A stretch of 64,000 nt of DNA. Origin: Neobacillus vireti (lineage in GTDB: Bacteria > Bacillota > Bacilli > Bacillales > Cytobacillaceae). Both the position numbers and the translations under genes were made by a program. Every line of letters starts with the position of its first letter. The first letter of the stretch is position 1. The notes under the pieces were generated by a model, which had not been told where the DNA came from, made no database searches, and worked only from the letters and a program-made list of their open reading frames with translations. Shown piece by piece: positions 17,657-26,009 of this stretch. The stretch spans positions 62,206-126,205 of the forward strand of contig NZ_LDNB01000017.1 of assembly GCF_001026695.1 (NCBI RefSeq), in the 5' to 3' direction.

Positions 17657-18661
17657 GTGAAAGAAAAAGAAAATATTCGTTTAACGGCTGGTGAAATGTC
17701 TGCATTATGGACTCAATATATTAACGATACATTAGCTACTTGTGTGAACAGCTATTTTTTAGAAAAAGTAGAAGATGAAGAAGTGCGTCCAGTTGTGGAA
17801 TGGGTGCTGGATACAGCCAAAGAGAATATTTCTATTATGCAGGAACTGTTTAGGAGGAATGACTTTCCGATACCTATAGGTTTTACTGAACAAGATGTAA
17901 ATCCACAAGCCCCAAGACTTTTCTCCGATACATTTTTCTTAATGTATTTACGACATATGTCAAATATTGCAATGGCAGCAAGCAGCGCAGCACTTGGATT
18001 GGTAACACGACCAGATGTGGTTGATTTTCATAAGCGTATTTTACAAAAGGCAGTCAGATTGCAGGATAGGACACGCGATTTAATGTTAAAACAAGGGACT
18101 TATGTAAGACCACCATATATATCTACTCCTGATAAGGTAGGTTTTGTAGAAAAACAACATTTCCTTGCCGGATTTTTTGGGAATAAGAGGACACTTTCTT
18201 CAGTCGAAGTTTCTAATTTGTTTTTAAATGTTCAATCGAATGCCGTTGGAAAAGTCTTAATAACCGGATTTGCTCAAACTGCACAAGATGGGGAAGTAAG
18301 AGAATTTTTCAATAAAGGAAAACAGCTTTCCCAAAAATATATTGATGTTTTTAGCTCTTTTTTAATAAAAGATAACCTGCCTGCTCCTATGAGTTGGGAT
18401 TCGGCTGTTTCAAACACAACCCGAGGTATTTTTTCCGATAAATTAATGATGTACCATGTTTCAGCCATGATTGCCACAGGAATTGGCAATTTTGGAATGG
18501 GAATCGCAGCAAGCCCAAGAAGAGACTTAGGATTAAAATATGCATCTTTAATTCCGGAAATTTCGCTATATGCCGAAGATGGAGCCAAGATTATGATTAA
18601 GCATGGATGGTTAGAAGAGCCGCCACTGGCAGATGACCGTGATCAATTAATAAAGAGTTAA
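17657..18661 (+). CDS. DUF3231 family protein
   Basis: A 334-residue protein made of two related DUF3231 halves: residues about 10-165 (LTAGEMSALWTQYINDT, then SDTFFLMYLRHMSNIAMAA) and 175-325 (LSSVEVSNLFLNVQSNAV, then SDKLMMYHVSAMIATGIG). The family has ferritin-like/CotF-like four-helix bundles and is common in spore formers, often linked to spore coat or stress. GTAGGAGGGCG precedes the GTG start at 17657. Single gene. Function in this organism is unknown. Confidence 0.88.
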   Translation: MKEKENIRLTAGEMSALWTQYINDTLATCVNSYFLEKVEDEEVRPVVEWVLDTAKENISIMQELFRRNDFPIPIGFTEQDVNPQAPRLFSDTFFLMYLRHMSNIAMAASSAALGLVTRPDVVDFHKRILQKAVRLQDRTRDLMLKQGTYVRPPYISTPDKVGFVEKQHFLAGFFGNKRTLSSVEVSNLFLNVQSNAVGKVLITGFAQTAQDGEVREFFNKGKQLSQKYIDVFSSFLIKDNLPAPMSWDSAVSNTTRGIFSDKLMMYHVSAMIATGIGNFGMGIAASPRRDLGLKYASLIPEISLYAEDGAKIMIKHGWLEEPPLADDRDQLIKS

Positions 18662-18676
18662 TACGATGAATGAAAA

Positions 18677-18745
18677 AGTAAGAACGAAGACTATATTCTG
18701 AAAATGAAATTGAAACAAAATAATACAGCTTGGAAAATTGCATAA
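18677..18745 (+). pseudogene. Short remnant of an arylamine N-acetyltransferase gene
   Basis: One frame reads SKNEDYILKMKLKQNNTAW then KIA-stop. This aligns with the intact NAT at 12926 (HGDYVLEMRLKHKDTNW, KIGYA), both in protein and in DNA. Only about 23 codons survive, ending exactly where a dispersed palindrome begins. It has no start and is not a gene. Confidence 0.6.
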
Positions 18746-18748
18746 TCA

Positions 18749-18802
18749 GGTGCCAGTCCCCCAGCGCTTATACTTTGCAAAGTGGTGGGGGACTGGCTTT
18801 AT
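18749..18802. repeat. Dispersed palindrome copy acting as terminator
   Basis: GCCAGTCCCCCA pairs with TGGGGGACTGGC around a variable middle, followed by TTTATTT. It matches the dispersed palindrome family and lies between the DUF3231 gene/NAT remnant and the convergent 41-residue gene. Confidence 0.8.
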
Positions 18803-18924
18803 TTAGTAGAAAAGACCTTATGAGATTCTGAATATTTGGTTCGGTTTTCCAATATCGCTAATCGAATTAGCTTTACTTTTATTTCTTTACTTAAAGAAAG
18901 CCATTCAGGTTTATTAATTTTCAT
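18799..18924 (-). CDS. Hypothetical 41-residue protein
   Basis: Encodes MKINKPEWLSLSKEIKVKL, then IRLAILENRTKYSESHK and a short tail. GGAGGGATGTATC precedes the ATG (ending at 18924), an excellent ribosome site that supports translation. Lysine-rich, no membrane segment, no recognised family. Confidence 0.6.
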   Translation of the reverse strand: MKINKPEWLSLSKEIKVKLIRLAILENRTKYSESHKVFSTK

Positions 18925-19157
18925 GATACATCCCTCCATTAACTTTTTGTTCGTTTAAAGAGAGCCATAAAAAACATGTTAATACATCTTGATCTAGAAC
19001 TAAATTTTCATCTTTCTACTATTCGTATACCCAATTTTTTCAAATTCGTAAACCTATTATTCTATTCTATTTTCTTTTATCATTCTACATATTTTTTGAA
19101 AATGGTTAAAACCCTTAAAGTTGTGGTAAACATACAAAAAGATAGGAGATGAATCGA

Positions 19158-19505
19158 ATGGGTGAACAAAAACAAAGTTATTATATTAATATTCAATCTC
19201 ACGATATTCTCAGGGACCCTTTCGAAGGAGAATGGGATGTTAAAATTGAAGCAACAGAATCCCAACTAGCTGTTCTGGAACGACTTTTTGATCAAAACGA
19301 CGAAACGGACTGGGAAAGCTTTTTTCGTGCACAATTTCCTTTTCTTGAATACCATCATCAGCCTGAAAATATGGAATATGACCAGCAAATGCTGCTGATC
19401 TATACCATGCTATTTTACCTAGGGGATGAAAAAACCCGTGCACATATTAGACAAATGGGAATCTTAAATGAAGATATTGTAAACCAACAAAAGGACAGAT
19501 TTTAA
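19158..19505 (+). CDS. Conserved hypothetical protein (Bacillus small acidic protein)
   Basis: A 115-residue acidic cytosolic protein starting MGEQKQSYYINIQSHDIL, with EGEWDVKIEATESQL, WESFFRAQFPFLEYHH and an IYTMLFYLGDEKTR segment. It resembles conserved Bacillaceae proteins sometimes labelled 'hydrolase' without evidence; no catalytic motif is visible. ATG 19158 is eight bases from TAGGAGAT; an ATG at 19149 overlaps that site. Function unknown. Confidence 0.72.
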   Translation: MGEQKQSYYINIQSHDILRDPFEGEWDVKIEATESQLAVLERLFDQNDETDWESFFRAQFPFLEYHHQPENMEYDQQMLLIYTMLFYLGDEKTRAHIRQMGILNEDIVNQQKDRF

Positions 19506-19551
19506 ACTTGCGGCATCTTGAGATGAGATAGTTATTTTGAAATTGCAATTG

Positions 19552-19576
19552 GTTTATTAACCTACACAAAGGGTAT
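19552..19576 (+). promoter_or_regulatory. SigB-type promoter
   Basis: GTTTAT at 19552 and GGGTAT at 19571, separated by 13 bases, match the SigB consensus GTTTAA-N12-15-GGGTAT almost exactly. It lies about 40 bases before a gene of the general stress protein 39 family, a known SigB-type target in Bacillus. Confidence 0.78.
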
Positions 19577-19615
19577 TACCCTTGCTATCACCCATCTATA
19601 GGAGGAAACACAAGC

Positions 19616-20485
19616 ATGAACAATGAAAAATACCCAACTAAATTACCTGCACAAGAACAAAAGCAACAACCTGGAATCGAGAGGGAAATGACGCCAGCTC
19701 CTGAGACAATAAATCCAGAATACAAAGGGAGCGGCAAACTAAAAGGCAAGAACGTGATTATAACCGGCGGAGATAGTGGCATAGGACGAGCTGTATCGAT
19801 TGCGTTTGCAAAAGAAGGAGCCAATATAGCGATTGTTTTCTTAAATGAAAGTCATGATGCGGAAGAAACGAAACACCTGGTCGAGGAAGAACGTGTAAAA
19901 TGCCTGTTATTGACTGGTGATATTGGTGATGAAACCTTTTGTCAGCAAGCTGTTCAACAAACTGTCGATGAATTTGGCGGGCTTGATATACTGGTGAATA
20001 ATGCTGGGGAACAACACCCTCAAGAAAGCATCCTTGACATTTCCACGGAGCAGCTGGAGCAAACCTTCCGAACTAATATTTTCTCGATGTTCCATCTGAC
20101 AAAAGCCGCTTTACCGCATCTTAAGGAAGGCAGTGCCATCATTAATACCTCATCGATTACAGCCTATAAAGGTAATCCAAAGTTAATCGACTATTCTTCA
20201 ACAAAAGGTGCCATCACATCCTTTACCCGTTCTCTTGCAATTCAGTTAGTAGAGAAGGGAATCAGGGTTAACGGAGTCGCTCCAGGACCTATCTGGACAC
20301 CACTTATTCCCTCTACTTTTTCGGAAGGAGAAGTAAGTAAATTTGGGCAAAATTCCCCAATGAAGCGGCCAGGACAGCCCGAAGAACTCGCGCCTGCTTA
20401 TGTATATCTCGCATCCAATATAGATTCTTCCTATGTAACAGGACAAATTCTGCATGTTAATGGGGGAACCATCGTAAATGGCTAA
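19616..20485 (+). CDS. SDR family oxidoreductase, general stress protein 39-like
   Basis: A 289-residue short-chain dehydrogenase with the N-terminal extension typical of the YdaD/YhdF/YhxC group (YPTKLPAQEQKQQPGIE, MTPAP). Motifs: TGGDSGIGRA cofactor loop, LVNNAGEQHP, catalytic S..Y..K (NTSSITAYKG..LIDYSSTKG) and VAPGPIWTPL. Cytosolic NAD(P)H oxidoreductase; substrate unknown. TAGGAGGAAACAC precedes ATG 19616 and a SigB-like promoter lies upstream, so induction by general stress is likely. Confidence 0.92.
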   Translation: MNNEKYPTKLPAQEQKQQPGIEREMTPAPETINPEYKGSGKLKGKNVIITGGDSGIGRAVSIAFAKEGANIAIVFLNESHDAEETKHLVEEERVKCLLLTGDIGDETFCQQAVQQTVDEFGGLDILVNNAGEQHPQESILDISTEQLEQTFRTNIFSMFHLTKAALPHLKEGSAIINTSSITAYKGNPKLIDYSSTKGAITSFTRSLAIQLVEKGIRVNGVAPGPIWTPLIPSTFSEGEVSKFGQNSPMKRPGQPEELAPAYVYLASNIDSSYVTGQILHVNGGTIVNG

Positions 20486-20586
20486 ATTCATTGGTATCTT
20501 TCCCTTTTTTATTGATTTCCTATTTACTTTTCAGAAGATAAACTAAATCCAAATCGAGAATAATAAAGCTGTTGGTCTACAGAACA

Positions 20587-20617
20587 GGGTTTACCATTTT
20601 TGGTAAACCTCTTTTTT
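20587..20617 (+). terminator. Intrinsic terminator
   Basis: GGTTTACCA pairs with TGGTAAACC, then CTCTTTTTT. It ends the stress SDR unit; the remaining stretch 20618-20849 holds no gene. Confidence 0.85.
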
Positions 20618-20849
20618 CCGTTAGGTCTGAGTCTTTGTGGTATTTTTGAAAGAAAACAGAAAATCAGTAACCATTTTGAAATTTAATTCTTTAGAATTCA
20701 ATCGAGAAAAAACTACTAAACTTCGAGTATGTCAAGAGGTGTATATATGATAATATTAGAGTATGGCGAATTATGCCAATCTATGAAATAAAATGTCGAA
20801 AAAAATATCAATTGATATATTAGGATTATTAAGAAAATGAAGGTGTGTT

Positions 20850-21939
20850 ATGAACAAATATAAACAAACTTTGGTTAAAAACGTTAGAACGCAGCTTGAG
20901 CAATGGTTAAATGAACAAGGGGCTATTAAACATAATGAAATATATAGGTTCCTACATTCTATTGCAGGGACTGCTGCGACAATTGGATTTAGATGTCCAA
21001 AGAATGGAAGCAGGAAAACAAACCTATGAAAAAAAATATGTGGATGTAGTCCCGATTCTTTGTAACATTCTTGAGACGTATGAACCTAATAATCGAAATC
21101 ATACGATTCATTTTGAGGCAGAGATTAGAAATACAATCGTTTTTGGAGACAAAGATAAACTATCTCAAGTATTTAATAATTTAATAAGTAATGCGATTAA
21201 ATATTCCCCTGAGGGTGGAAATATATTTGTTACCATCTATGAAAAGGGTTCCAATTTGAAAATTGCCATAAAAGATGAAGGGCTTGGTATCCCAGCAGAT
21301 TCCCTCGATAAATTATTTACGGAATTTTACAGAGTAGATAATTCGAATCGGCGGAAAATCGGTGGAACGGGGCTTGGATTAGCGATTGTGAAGGAAATAG
21401 TCAAAGCCCATGATGGGGATATTTCTATTCAATCTGTTACGAAAGAAGGCAGTATATTTACAGTAAGTTTTCCACTTGTTTCAGGTATTACTGAAAACAC
21501 GAAAGAGATGAGATCAGAGCCAGTCCCTGATCAAACAGGGAAAGTAAATGTCATTATCGTGGAAGACGACATTAGCCATGCAAACCTCCTGCTAACTGAA
21601 TTAGAGGAAAATAGCTTTTACGTAAAGGTATTTTCAAATGGGGAAACGGCGCTAGCGGCAGTCAAAGCAGATCAACCGGATGTCATCGTTCTTGATATTA
21701 TGCTGGGTGAAAATGCCATGAACGGTTGGGACTTCATTAAACAGGTTAAGGAAATAGAGGAACTAAAAACAATACCAATCTTTATTTCTTCAGCATTAGA
21801 TGATAAGGAAAAGGGAAAAGCACTCGGCGCAAATGAGTATTTAATAAAGCCAAATCGGCCAAGTAAACTATCAAAAATTATTTTTCAAACATTATTGCTA
21901 CAGGATCGGACTGGACAAATCCATATTCCGAGTGAGTAA
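20850..21939 (+). pseudogene. Hybrid sensor kinase/response regulator with internal deletion
   Basis: From ATG 20850 (AAGGTGTGTT ribosome site) the frame reads MNKYKQTLVKNVRTQLEQW then an Hpt-like FLHSIAGTAATIG, then stops at 21027. In another frame the protein continues as LDLDVQRMEAGK (end of the DHp domain), followed by the ATPase N box (NNLISNAIKYSP), DEGLGIP, GGTGLGLAIV and a receiver domain (IIVEDDISHANLL, VIVLDIML, IKP). The middle, including sensor and H-box, is missing: an out-of-frame deletion joins the two parts near 20985. The phosphoacceptor histidine is lost. Confidence 0.8.
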
Positions 21940-22053
21940 TCTCTTTGGGATGTGAGTAAAGAATCGAATGCCAGGCACTATCCATGGGCAAATGAGTCGA
22001 AATTGCTGCTGATGAAAGATGAAATCGAGAAAATTTATGATTTGTATTCGTAT

Positions 22054-22081
22054 GGGTGTGCCATTTTCGGTACACCTTTTT
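22054..22081 (+). terminator. Intrinsic terminator
   Basis: GGTGTGCC pairs with GGTACACC, then TTTTTA. Downstream of the broken sensor kinase. Confidence 0.7.
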
Positions 22082-22132
22082 AGTTTACTTCAGATTGTAA
22101 GACAATTTCATAAATAAATAGAAGGAGTTACT

Positions 22133-22213
22133 GTGAAAAAATATTTGAAAATCGGAGGAATTGATTATTTGAACGTTTGTCTTAATCATTATTGGATCAG
22201 GTTTTGTGTGTGA
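22133..22213 (+). pseudogene. Possible remnant of a small membrane-protein gene
   Basis: GAAGGAGTTACT precedes a GTG and MKKYLKIGGIDYL; the frame then breaks while an adjacent frame reads TFVLIIIGSGFVC, a typical signal/membrane helix. It looks like a frameshifted small secreted or membrane protein. Too short for any family call. The stretch to 22410 is otherwise empty. Confidence 0.3.
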
Positions 22214-22410
22214 ACTTTGCGAAGTGGATAGTAAAATGTTCAAAATGGGCAATTTTTTAAACTGTGAATTAGTCAATTAGTCTTGTTCAATTTTCCGTCA
22301 AAACATTTCAAACAAACTGTGAACTTATCACTATAGCCATGTTAGTAAAGTGAAGAATGGAATATAGTGTAACTATAAAGAACAAATAAATTTGAAGGGC
22401 GGAAAACAAT

Positions 22411-22920
22411 ATGTTTAACAAATTTTTAAGAGAAAAGAAAACCTCTGCTGCTATCTTAACAATCATTCGTTTATATCTTGGCTATTCTTGGTTTACTGCA
22501 GGTCTTCATAAATTAACTGGTGGCTTCGATGCTGCAGGATTTCTAAAAGGAGTAACCGCAAATCCCGTTAAAGGTCCAGATGGTGCTATAGTTTATGGCT
22601 GGTATGTTGAATTCTTAAATAGCTTTGCTCTACCAAATGTGGATGTGTTCAACTTTATCGTCCCTTGGGGCGAAACGTTAATTGGCCTAGGACTTCTCCT
22701 TGGATGCCTAACTACAACAGCGATGTTCTTTGGCTTAGTAATGAACTTTTCATTCTTCATGGCCGGTACCGTATCTCACAACCCGACAGATATTTTCTTA
22801 GGCTTTATCATCCTCACTGCTGGATATAACGCAGGCAGAATCGGCTTAGACCGCTGGGTGGTTCCTTTCATTCGCAAAGCGGCTAAGACCAAAAATGTGC
22901 AAAATAAAGTAGTTGCTTAA
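22411..22920 (+). CDS. DoxX family membrane protein
   Basis: A 169-residue protein with about four membrane helices (ILTIIRLYLGYSWFTAGLHK, VPWGETLIGLGLLLGCL, TTAMFFGLVMNFSFFMAG, IFLGFIILTAGYNAG). The R-x-x-L-G-x-x-W/F...G..K signature at the first helix and the GE.LIGLGLLLG motif mark the DoxX/DoxD family. Relatives act in redox or thiosulfate metabolism or in membrane complexes with SOD; no partner is seen here. GAAGGGCGG precedes ATG 22411. Monocistronic. Confidence 0.87.
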   Translation: MFNKFLREKKTSAAILTIIRLYLGYSWFTAGLHKLTGGFDAAGFLKGVTANPVKGPDGAIVYGWYVEFLNSFALPNVDVFNFIVPWGETLIGLGLLLGCLTTTAMFFGLVMNFSFFMAGTVSHNPTDIFLGFIILTAGYNAGRIGLDRWVVPFIRKAAKTKNVQNKVVA

Positions 22921-22931
22921 CTAGAAGTAAT

Positions 22932-22967
22932 AAAAAAGACGATTCGGGCTCCGAATCGTCTTTTTTG
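22932..22967 (+). terminator. Intrinsic terminator
   Basis: AAAAAAGACGATTCGG pairs with CCGAATCGTCTTTTTT: a very strong, symmetrical hairpin. Confidence 0.92.
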
Positions 22968-23197
22968 TAGTCACTCAGTGAACAGGAAATTGGATAGTAT
23001 ATAGTTTAGGAATTGGAACGGTGTTTACCTTGTTTGCGGGAGTAACGGAACCAATTTTTACCCTGAAAGCAGTGTAAAGCCCCTGCAAATGGTGCCTGAC
23101 CCCAATGTAAATGGTGCAAATTTGCCTTTGTTTTGAAATAGCAGCACTTTCGGTATAATAAAAGGAAACAATACAGACCAGAGATGAGGGAGACCAG

Positions 23198-24073
23198 ATG
23201 ATGATTGTTATTGAAAATGATTGGTTGAAGGTGGAAATTAGTCCCCTTGGGGCAGAAGTCCGCAAAGTTAAGCACAAGAAAAATGGGCTGGACTATATGT
23301 GGACGGGAGATCCTGCCTATTGGGGACGTGTCTCACCCGTGTTATTTCCGATTGTAGGACGTTTAAAGGAAGACCGCTATAAACTTGAGGGTGAGACCTA
23401 CGAAATGTCACAACATGGTTTTTTGCGTGATGTGGAATTTGAGGTGGATGGTCAGTCTCAAGCAGACGTTTCTTTTCGTTTCGAGTCTGGCGGACGTTTC
23501 GGCCATGTTTATCCTTACGAGTTTATAGCGATAATTCGTTATACACTCAATGAGGACCTACTCACTGTTCATTGGGAAATCGTAAATAAAAACAGGGATG
23601 AGATGTATTTTTCTATTGGTGCCCATCCCGCATTTAGGATTCCACTCATAGAAAAGGAAACAATAGGGGACTATAATTTGCATTTGATTCCTATTGCAAA
23701 TAAGAATGTGATGGAATATGTGATAGAGAATTCTCTGATTCGCGAGAAAGGAACTGCCAATGATCTAGTATCGATTCCACTCACAGACTCACTATTTGCG
23801 CAAGATGCACTTATTTATAACAATATTGATCAAGTTACACTTTCATCGAATAAGTCGAATCATGGTGTAGAAGTAAGGTTTGAAGGATTTCCGTTCGTTG
23901 GAATTTGGTCGAAATACACAGATGGTAAGATGGCTCCGTTTGTTTGCATTGAACCGTGGCACGGCATTGCTGATACATACGATACAAATGGAAACTTGAA
24001 AGAGAAATTTGGAATCAATAAGATTGAACCAAGAGAAGCATTCAGGGCAGAGTATAAAATGAGATTTATATGA
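23198..24073 (+). CDS. Aldose 1-epimerase family protein (LacX-like)
   Basis: A 291-residue galactose-mutarotase-like protein. Visible family marks: LKVEISPLGAEV, the RVSPVLFPIVGRL and MSQHGFLRD motifs, SIGAHPAFRIP and the catalytic-Glu region CIEPWHGIAD. It would interconvert sugar anomers in the cytosol; LacX-type members have uncertain substrates. GATGAGGGAGACC precedes ATG 23198. A half copy of the dispersed palindrome (GGTGCCTGACCCC, 23091-23103) lies in its upstream region. Confidence 0.88.
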   Translation: MMIVIENDWLKVEISPLGAEVRKVKHKKNGLDYMWTGDPAYWGRVSPVLFPIVGRLKEDRYKLEGETYEMSQHGFLRDVEFEVDGQSQADVSFRFESGGRFGHVYPYEFIAIIRYTLNEDLLTVHWEIVNKNRDEMYFSIGAHPAFRIPLIEKETIGDYNLHLIPIANKNVMEYVIENSLIREKGTANDLVSIPLTDSLFAQDALIYNNIDQVTLSSNKSNHGVEVRFEGFPFVGIWSKYTDGKMAPFVCIEPWHGIADTYDTNGNLKEKFGINKIEPREAFRAEYKMRFI

Positions 24074-24085
24074 GCCGTATAAAAA

Positions 24086-24106
24086 CCGGCAGACACTGTC
24101 TGCCGG
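24086..24106 (+). terminator. Hairpin after the aldose epimerase gene
   Basis: Perfect 9-bp stem CCGGCAGAC/GTCTGCCGG with a 3-base loop; the following T content is weak, so termination strength is uncertain. Confidence 0.65.
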
Positions 24107-24155
24107 AGTCATTATCGTTTTGCTAAGAGTGAATGATCAAACCAAAACTTTACAA

Positions 24156-24191
24156 TTGACAAAATGTACTGTAACGAATAAAATTACAGTA
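24156..24191 (+). promoter_or_regulatory. Promoter with palindromic operator, spx-like gene
   Basis: -35 TTGACA (24156) and -10 TAAAAT (24179), 17 bp apart. Between and over them lies TACTGTAA-N9-TTACAGTA (24167-24191). The core TGTAA-N-TTACA arrangement recurs upstream of the Rrf2 and IDEAL genes, indicating a common repressor, most likely the nearby Rrf2 protein. Confidence 0.78.
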
Positions 24192-24259
24192 TGATAACTG
24201 TAAGTCTTTTTATTACACTTAAATAAACTTGCCAAATACACTAAGGAGTGTGTAAAAGT

Positions 24260-24655
24260 ATGGTGACTGTCTATACAACAACAAGTTGTGCTTCATGCCG
24301 AAAAGCAAAAGCTTGGCTTGAAGAGCATCAAATTGACTATATGGAAAGAAACATAGTATCTAATCCTCTTACAGTTGATGAAATTAAATCGATTCTTCGC
24401 TTGACAGAAGAGGGGACTAGTGAAATTATTTCAACAAATTCAAAGGCGTTCCAAGAATTAAACGTAAATATTGAATCTCTTCCGCTTAATGAATTGTATA
24501 AATTAATCATGGAGCATCCCAAAATGGTACGCCGGCCAATTATCCTGGACGAAAAGAGATTACAAGTTGGATATAACGAGGACGAAATACGTAGTTTTCT
24601 GCCCCGTAGGATCCGAAACTTTTTGTACACCGAATTGCAAAAAGCGGCAAATTAA
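24260..24655 (+). CDS. spx: Spx family transcriptional regulator (SpxA2-like)
   Basis: A 131-residue Spx paralogue: the length and almost every family motif match, including the redox switch C10-A-S-C13, '[12 protein letters not shown]', [21 protein letters not shown] and a final AN. Spx binds the RNA polymerase alpha C-terminal domain and redirects transcription under disulfide stress. Codons upstream of ATG 24260 are open to a GTG but homology begins at MVTVY. Its promoter carries an operator shared with a neighbouring Rrf2 gene, as in the SaiR-SpxA2 arrangement described in Bacillus anthracis; that assignment is by analogy. Confidence 0.92.
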   Translation: MVTVYTTTSCASCRKAKAWLEEHQIDYMERNIVSNPLTVDEIKSILRLTEEGTSEIISTNSKAFQELNVNIESLPLNELYKLIMEHPKMVRRPIILDEKRLQVGYNEDEIRSFLPRRIRNFLYTELQKAAN

Positions 24656-24739
24656 TATGAAAATATAAGGAAAAATGCTAAGCCTTTAAAAAAACCTTAA
24701 TATATTTTATTGAAATATGTTGTTTAAAAGGAGGAAAAA

Positions 24740-24877
24740 ATGATGATTGAAGTATTCGTGACAGTAAATTATAAAAATCGAAATTACCATACCAATGTAT
24801 TAGTGAAAAAAGATATGACATGGGAAAAAATTAACCGGATAGCAGAAAAGCAAGTCAAAAAACAATGGGATATTTAA
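24740..24877 (+). CDS. BA3454 family stress response protein
   Basis: A 45-residue protein, MMIEVFVTVNYKNRNYHTNV followed by LVKKDMTWEKINRIAEKQVK and a KQWDI end. This short pattern (EV.VTVNYK...Y.TNV, then an amphipathic helix ending in KQW) is that of the BA3454 family of Bacillus stress proteins. AAAGGAGG lies just upstream; ATG 24740 or 24743 could be used. It follows the spx-like gene and probably belongs to the same response. Confidence 0.75.
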   Translation: MMIEVFVTVNYKNRNYHTNVLVKKDMTWEKINRIAEKQVKKQWDI

Positions 24878-24915
24878 AAAAACTGCATTGCTACGGACTT
24901 AGAAAAGCAAAGTGC

Positions 24916-24949
24916 TTGACTAGTCAATCTGTAATGATTACTATTACAG
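24916..24949 (+). promoter_or_regulatory. Promoter with palindromic operator, Rrf2 gene
   Basis: -35 TTGACT (24916) and -10 TACTAT (24939), 17 bp apart, with CTGTAAT-N7-ATTACAG (24929-24949) across the spacer and -10. Same geometry as the spx-like promoter, suggesting autoregulation by the Rrf2 protein. Confidence 0.75.
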
Positions 24950-25031
24950 TACGTTGATAATTTAAAAAGATGCAGACAATAGATGTAATAGTAAAAAACG
25001 TGAGAAGATTTATTACTTAGGAGGCATGCTC

Positions 25032-25445
25032 ATGAATAGTGATTTTACCCTTGCCATTCATAGTTTAACTTTTCTTGCACTACAGCCGGATCGCATGTCA
25101 ACTAGCGATTCGATTTCGGAAAGTGCTGGCGTCCATCCGGTTCGCATTCGAAAAGTGTTAAGTTTGTTAAAAAAACATGGATTTATCAAATCAAAAGAGG
25201 GAATTGGCGGCGGATTTATTTTTGGGTTAGATCTAAGTGAAGTGAATCTTTGGGATATATATAAAATAACCTCAGAAGGTGCACTAAAGCCTAAATGTCC
25301 TGAATCCAATGAAAACTGTATTGTCGGGGCGAATATGCAAAAAGTCTTATGCAGCATTTTCTTTGGTGCGGAAGAGCATATGGGAGAATATTTAAAGGAT
25401 TATACAATTAAAGAAGTAGTTGACCTTGTTAAAAAGAGTCAGTAA
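25032..25445 (+). CDS. Rrf2 family transcriptional regulator (YwnA/SaiR-like)
   Basis: A 137-residue Rrf2 repressor: winged helix with LAIHSLTFLALQP, VHPVRIRKVLSLLKKHGFI and the GIGGGF wing, then a cysteine-containing region (CPESNENCIV...LCSIF) that could sense redox or electrophile stress. ATG 25032 is seven bases from AGGAGG; an ATG at 25026 abuts it. It lies between the spx-like and IDEAL-domain genes, each with a matching TGTAAT-N7-ATTACA palindrome, so it probably represses the set and itself. The name saiR is by analogy with B. anthracis. Confidence 0.9.
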   Translation: MNSDFTLAIHSLTFLALQPDRMSTSDSISESAGVHPVRIRKVLSLLKKHGFIKSKEGIGGGFIFGLDLSEVNLWDIYKITSEGALKPKCPESNENCIVGANMQKVLCSIFFGAEEHMGEYLKDYTIKEVVDLVKKSQ

Positions 25446-25479
25446 CTGGATATATGACTGCATAAATCTATAAATAAAA

Positions 25480-25498
25480 TGTAATAAAAAAAATTACA
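25480..25498 (+). promoter_or_regulatory. Third TGTAAT-N7-ATTACA operator
   Basis: TGTAAT (25480) and ATTACA (25493) separated by seven A residues, upstream of the IDEAL-domain gene. It has the same arms and spacing as the Rrf2-promoter site. Confidence 0.72.
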
Positions 25499-25559
25499 GA
25501 TCAATGAAAGCTAGCGTAATCTATGATGAAACAAAAAAATTAAGAAGGTGAAAAAAACC

Positions 25560-25901
25560 ATGTTCTCCAACAATAATACGATTTTAAAAACAGGTGATTG
25601 GATTAAGGCAGAATCACGGGATGGCGAATTAATAATTGGTTATGTTGAATCGCTGTCACCGGATACACTAGAAGGAGTAGTGAAGGTAACCGTTGTTACA
25701 AGTGACCTTAATCAAACGATTGGAAAAACAATACCTATTCTAAGTAAACGGGTGAAAAAACTGCCTGTTTCCAATGTAACCAACAAGGCACAAATTGAAT
25801 TCCTCCTGGACTTGGCATTATCAACAGGGGATAAGGAATGGTTTTTGGCGCTTTCTTCGGAGTTAAACGCAATGAAGCAGCTTGTAAATGGAGTCCAATA
25901 A
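25560..25901 (+). CDS. IDEAL-domain protein
   Basis: A 113-residue cytosolic protein. The N-terminal half (KTGDWIKAESRDGELIIGYV..L) is a small beta domain; the C-terminal part NKAQIEFLLDLALSTGDKEW with a following 'LS.EL' is an IDEAL domain, named for a short acidic helix seen in several Bacillus regulatory proteins. ATG 25560 is used; a GTG at 25548 overlaps the AGAAGG ribosome site. It is the last member of the Spx-like stress block and ends at a terminator. Confidence 0.78.
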   Translation: MFSNNNTILKTGDWIKAESRDGELIIGYVESLSPDTLEGVVKVTVVTSDLNQTIGKTIPILSKRVKKLPVSNVTNKAQIEFLLDLALSTGDKEWFLALSSELNAMKQLVNGVQ

Positions 25902-25931
25902 AATACACAAAGAATTTCGTTTAGTTGAACT

Positions 25932-25974
25932 AAAGGTGCATTTATCCAGTAACGAATGAATGCACCTTTTTATA
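25932..25974 (+). terminator. Intrinsic terminator
   Basis: AAAGGTGCATT pairs with AATGCACCTTTT, then TATATA. It closes the Spx-like/IDEAL block. Confidence 0.8.
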
Positions 25975-26009
25975 TAACCGTGTTATAGCAGCATATCCAT
26001 TTAACAATG

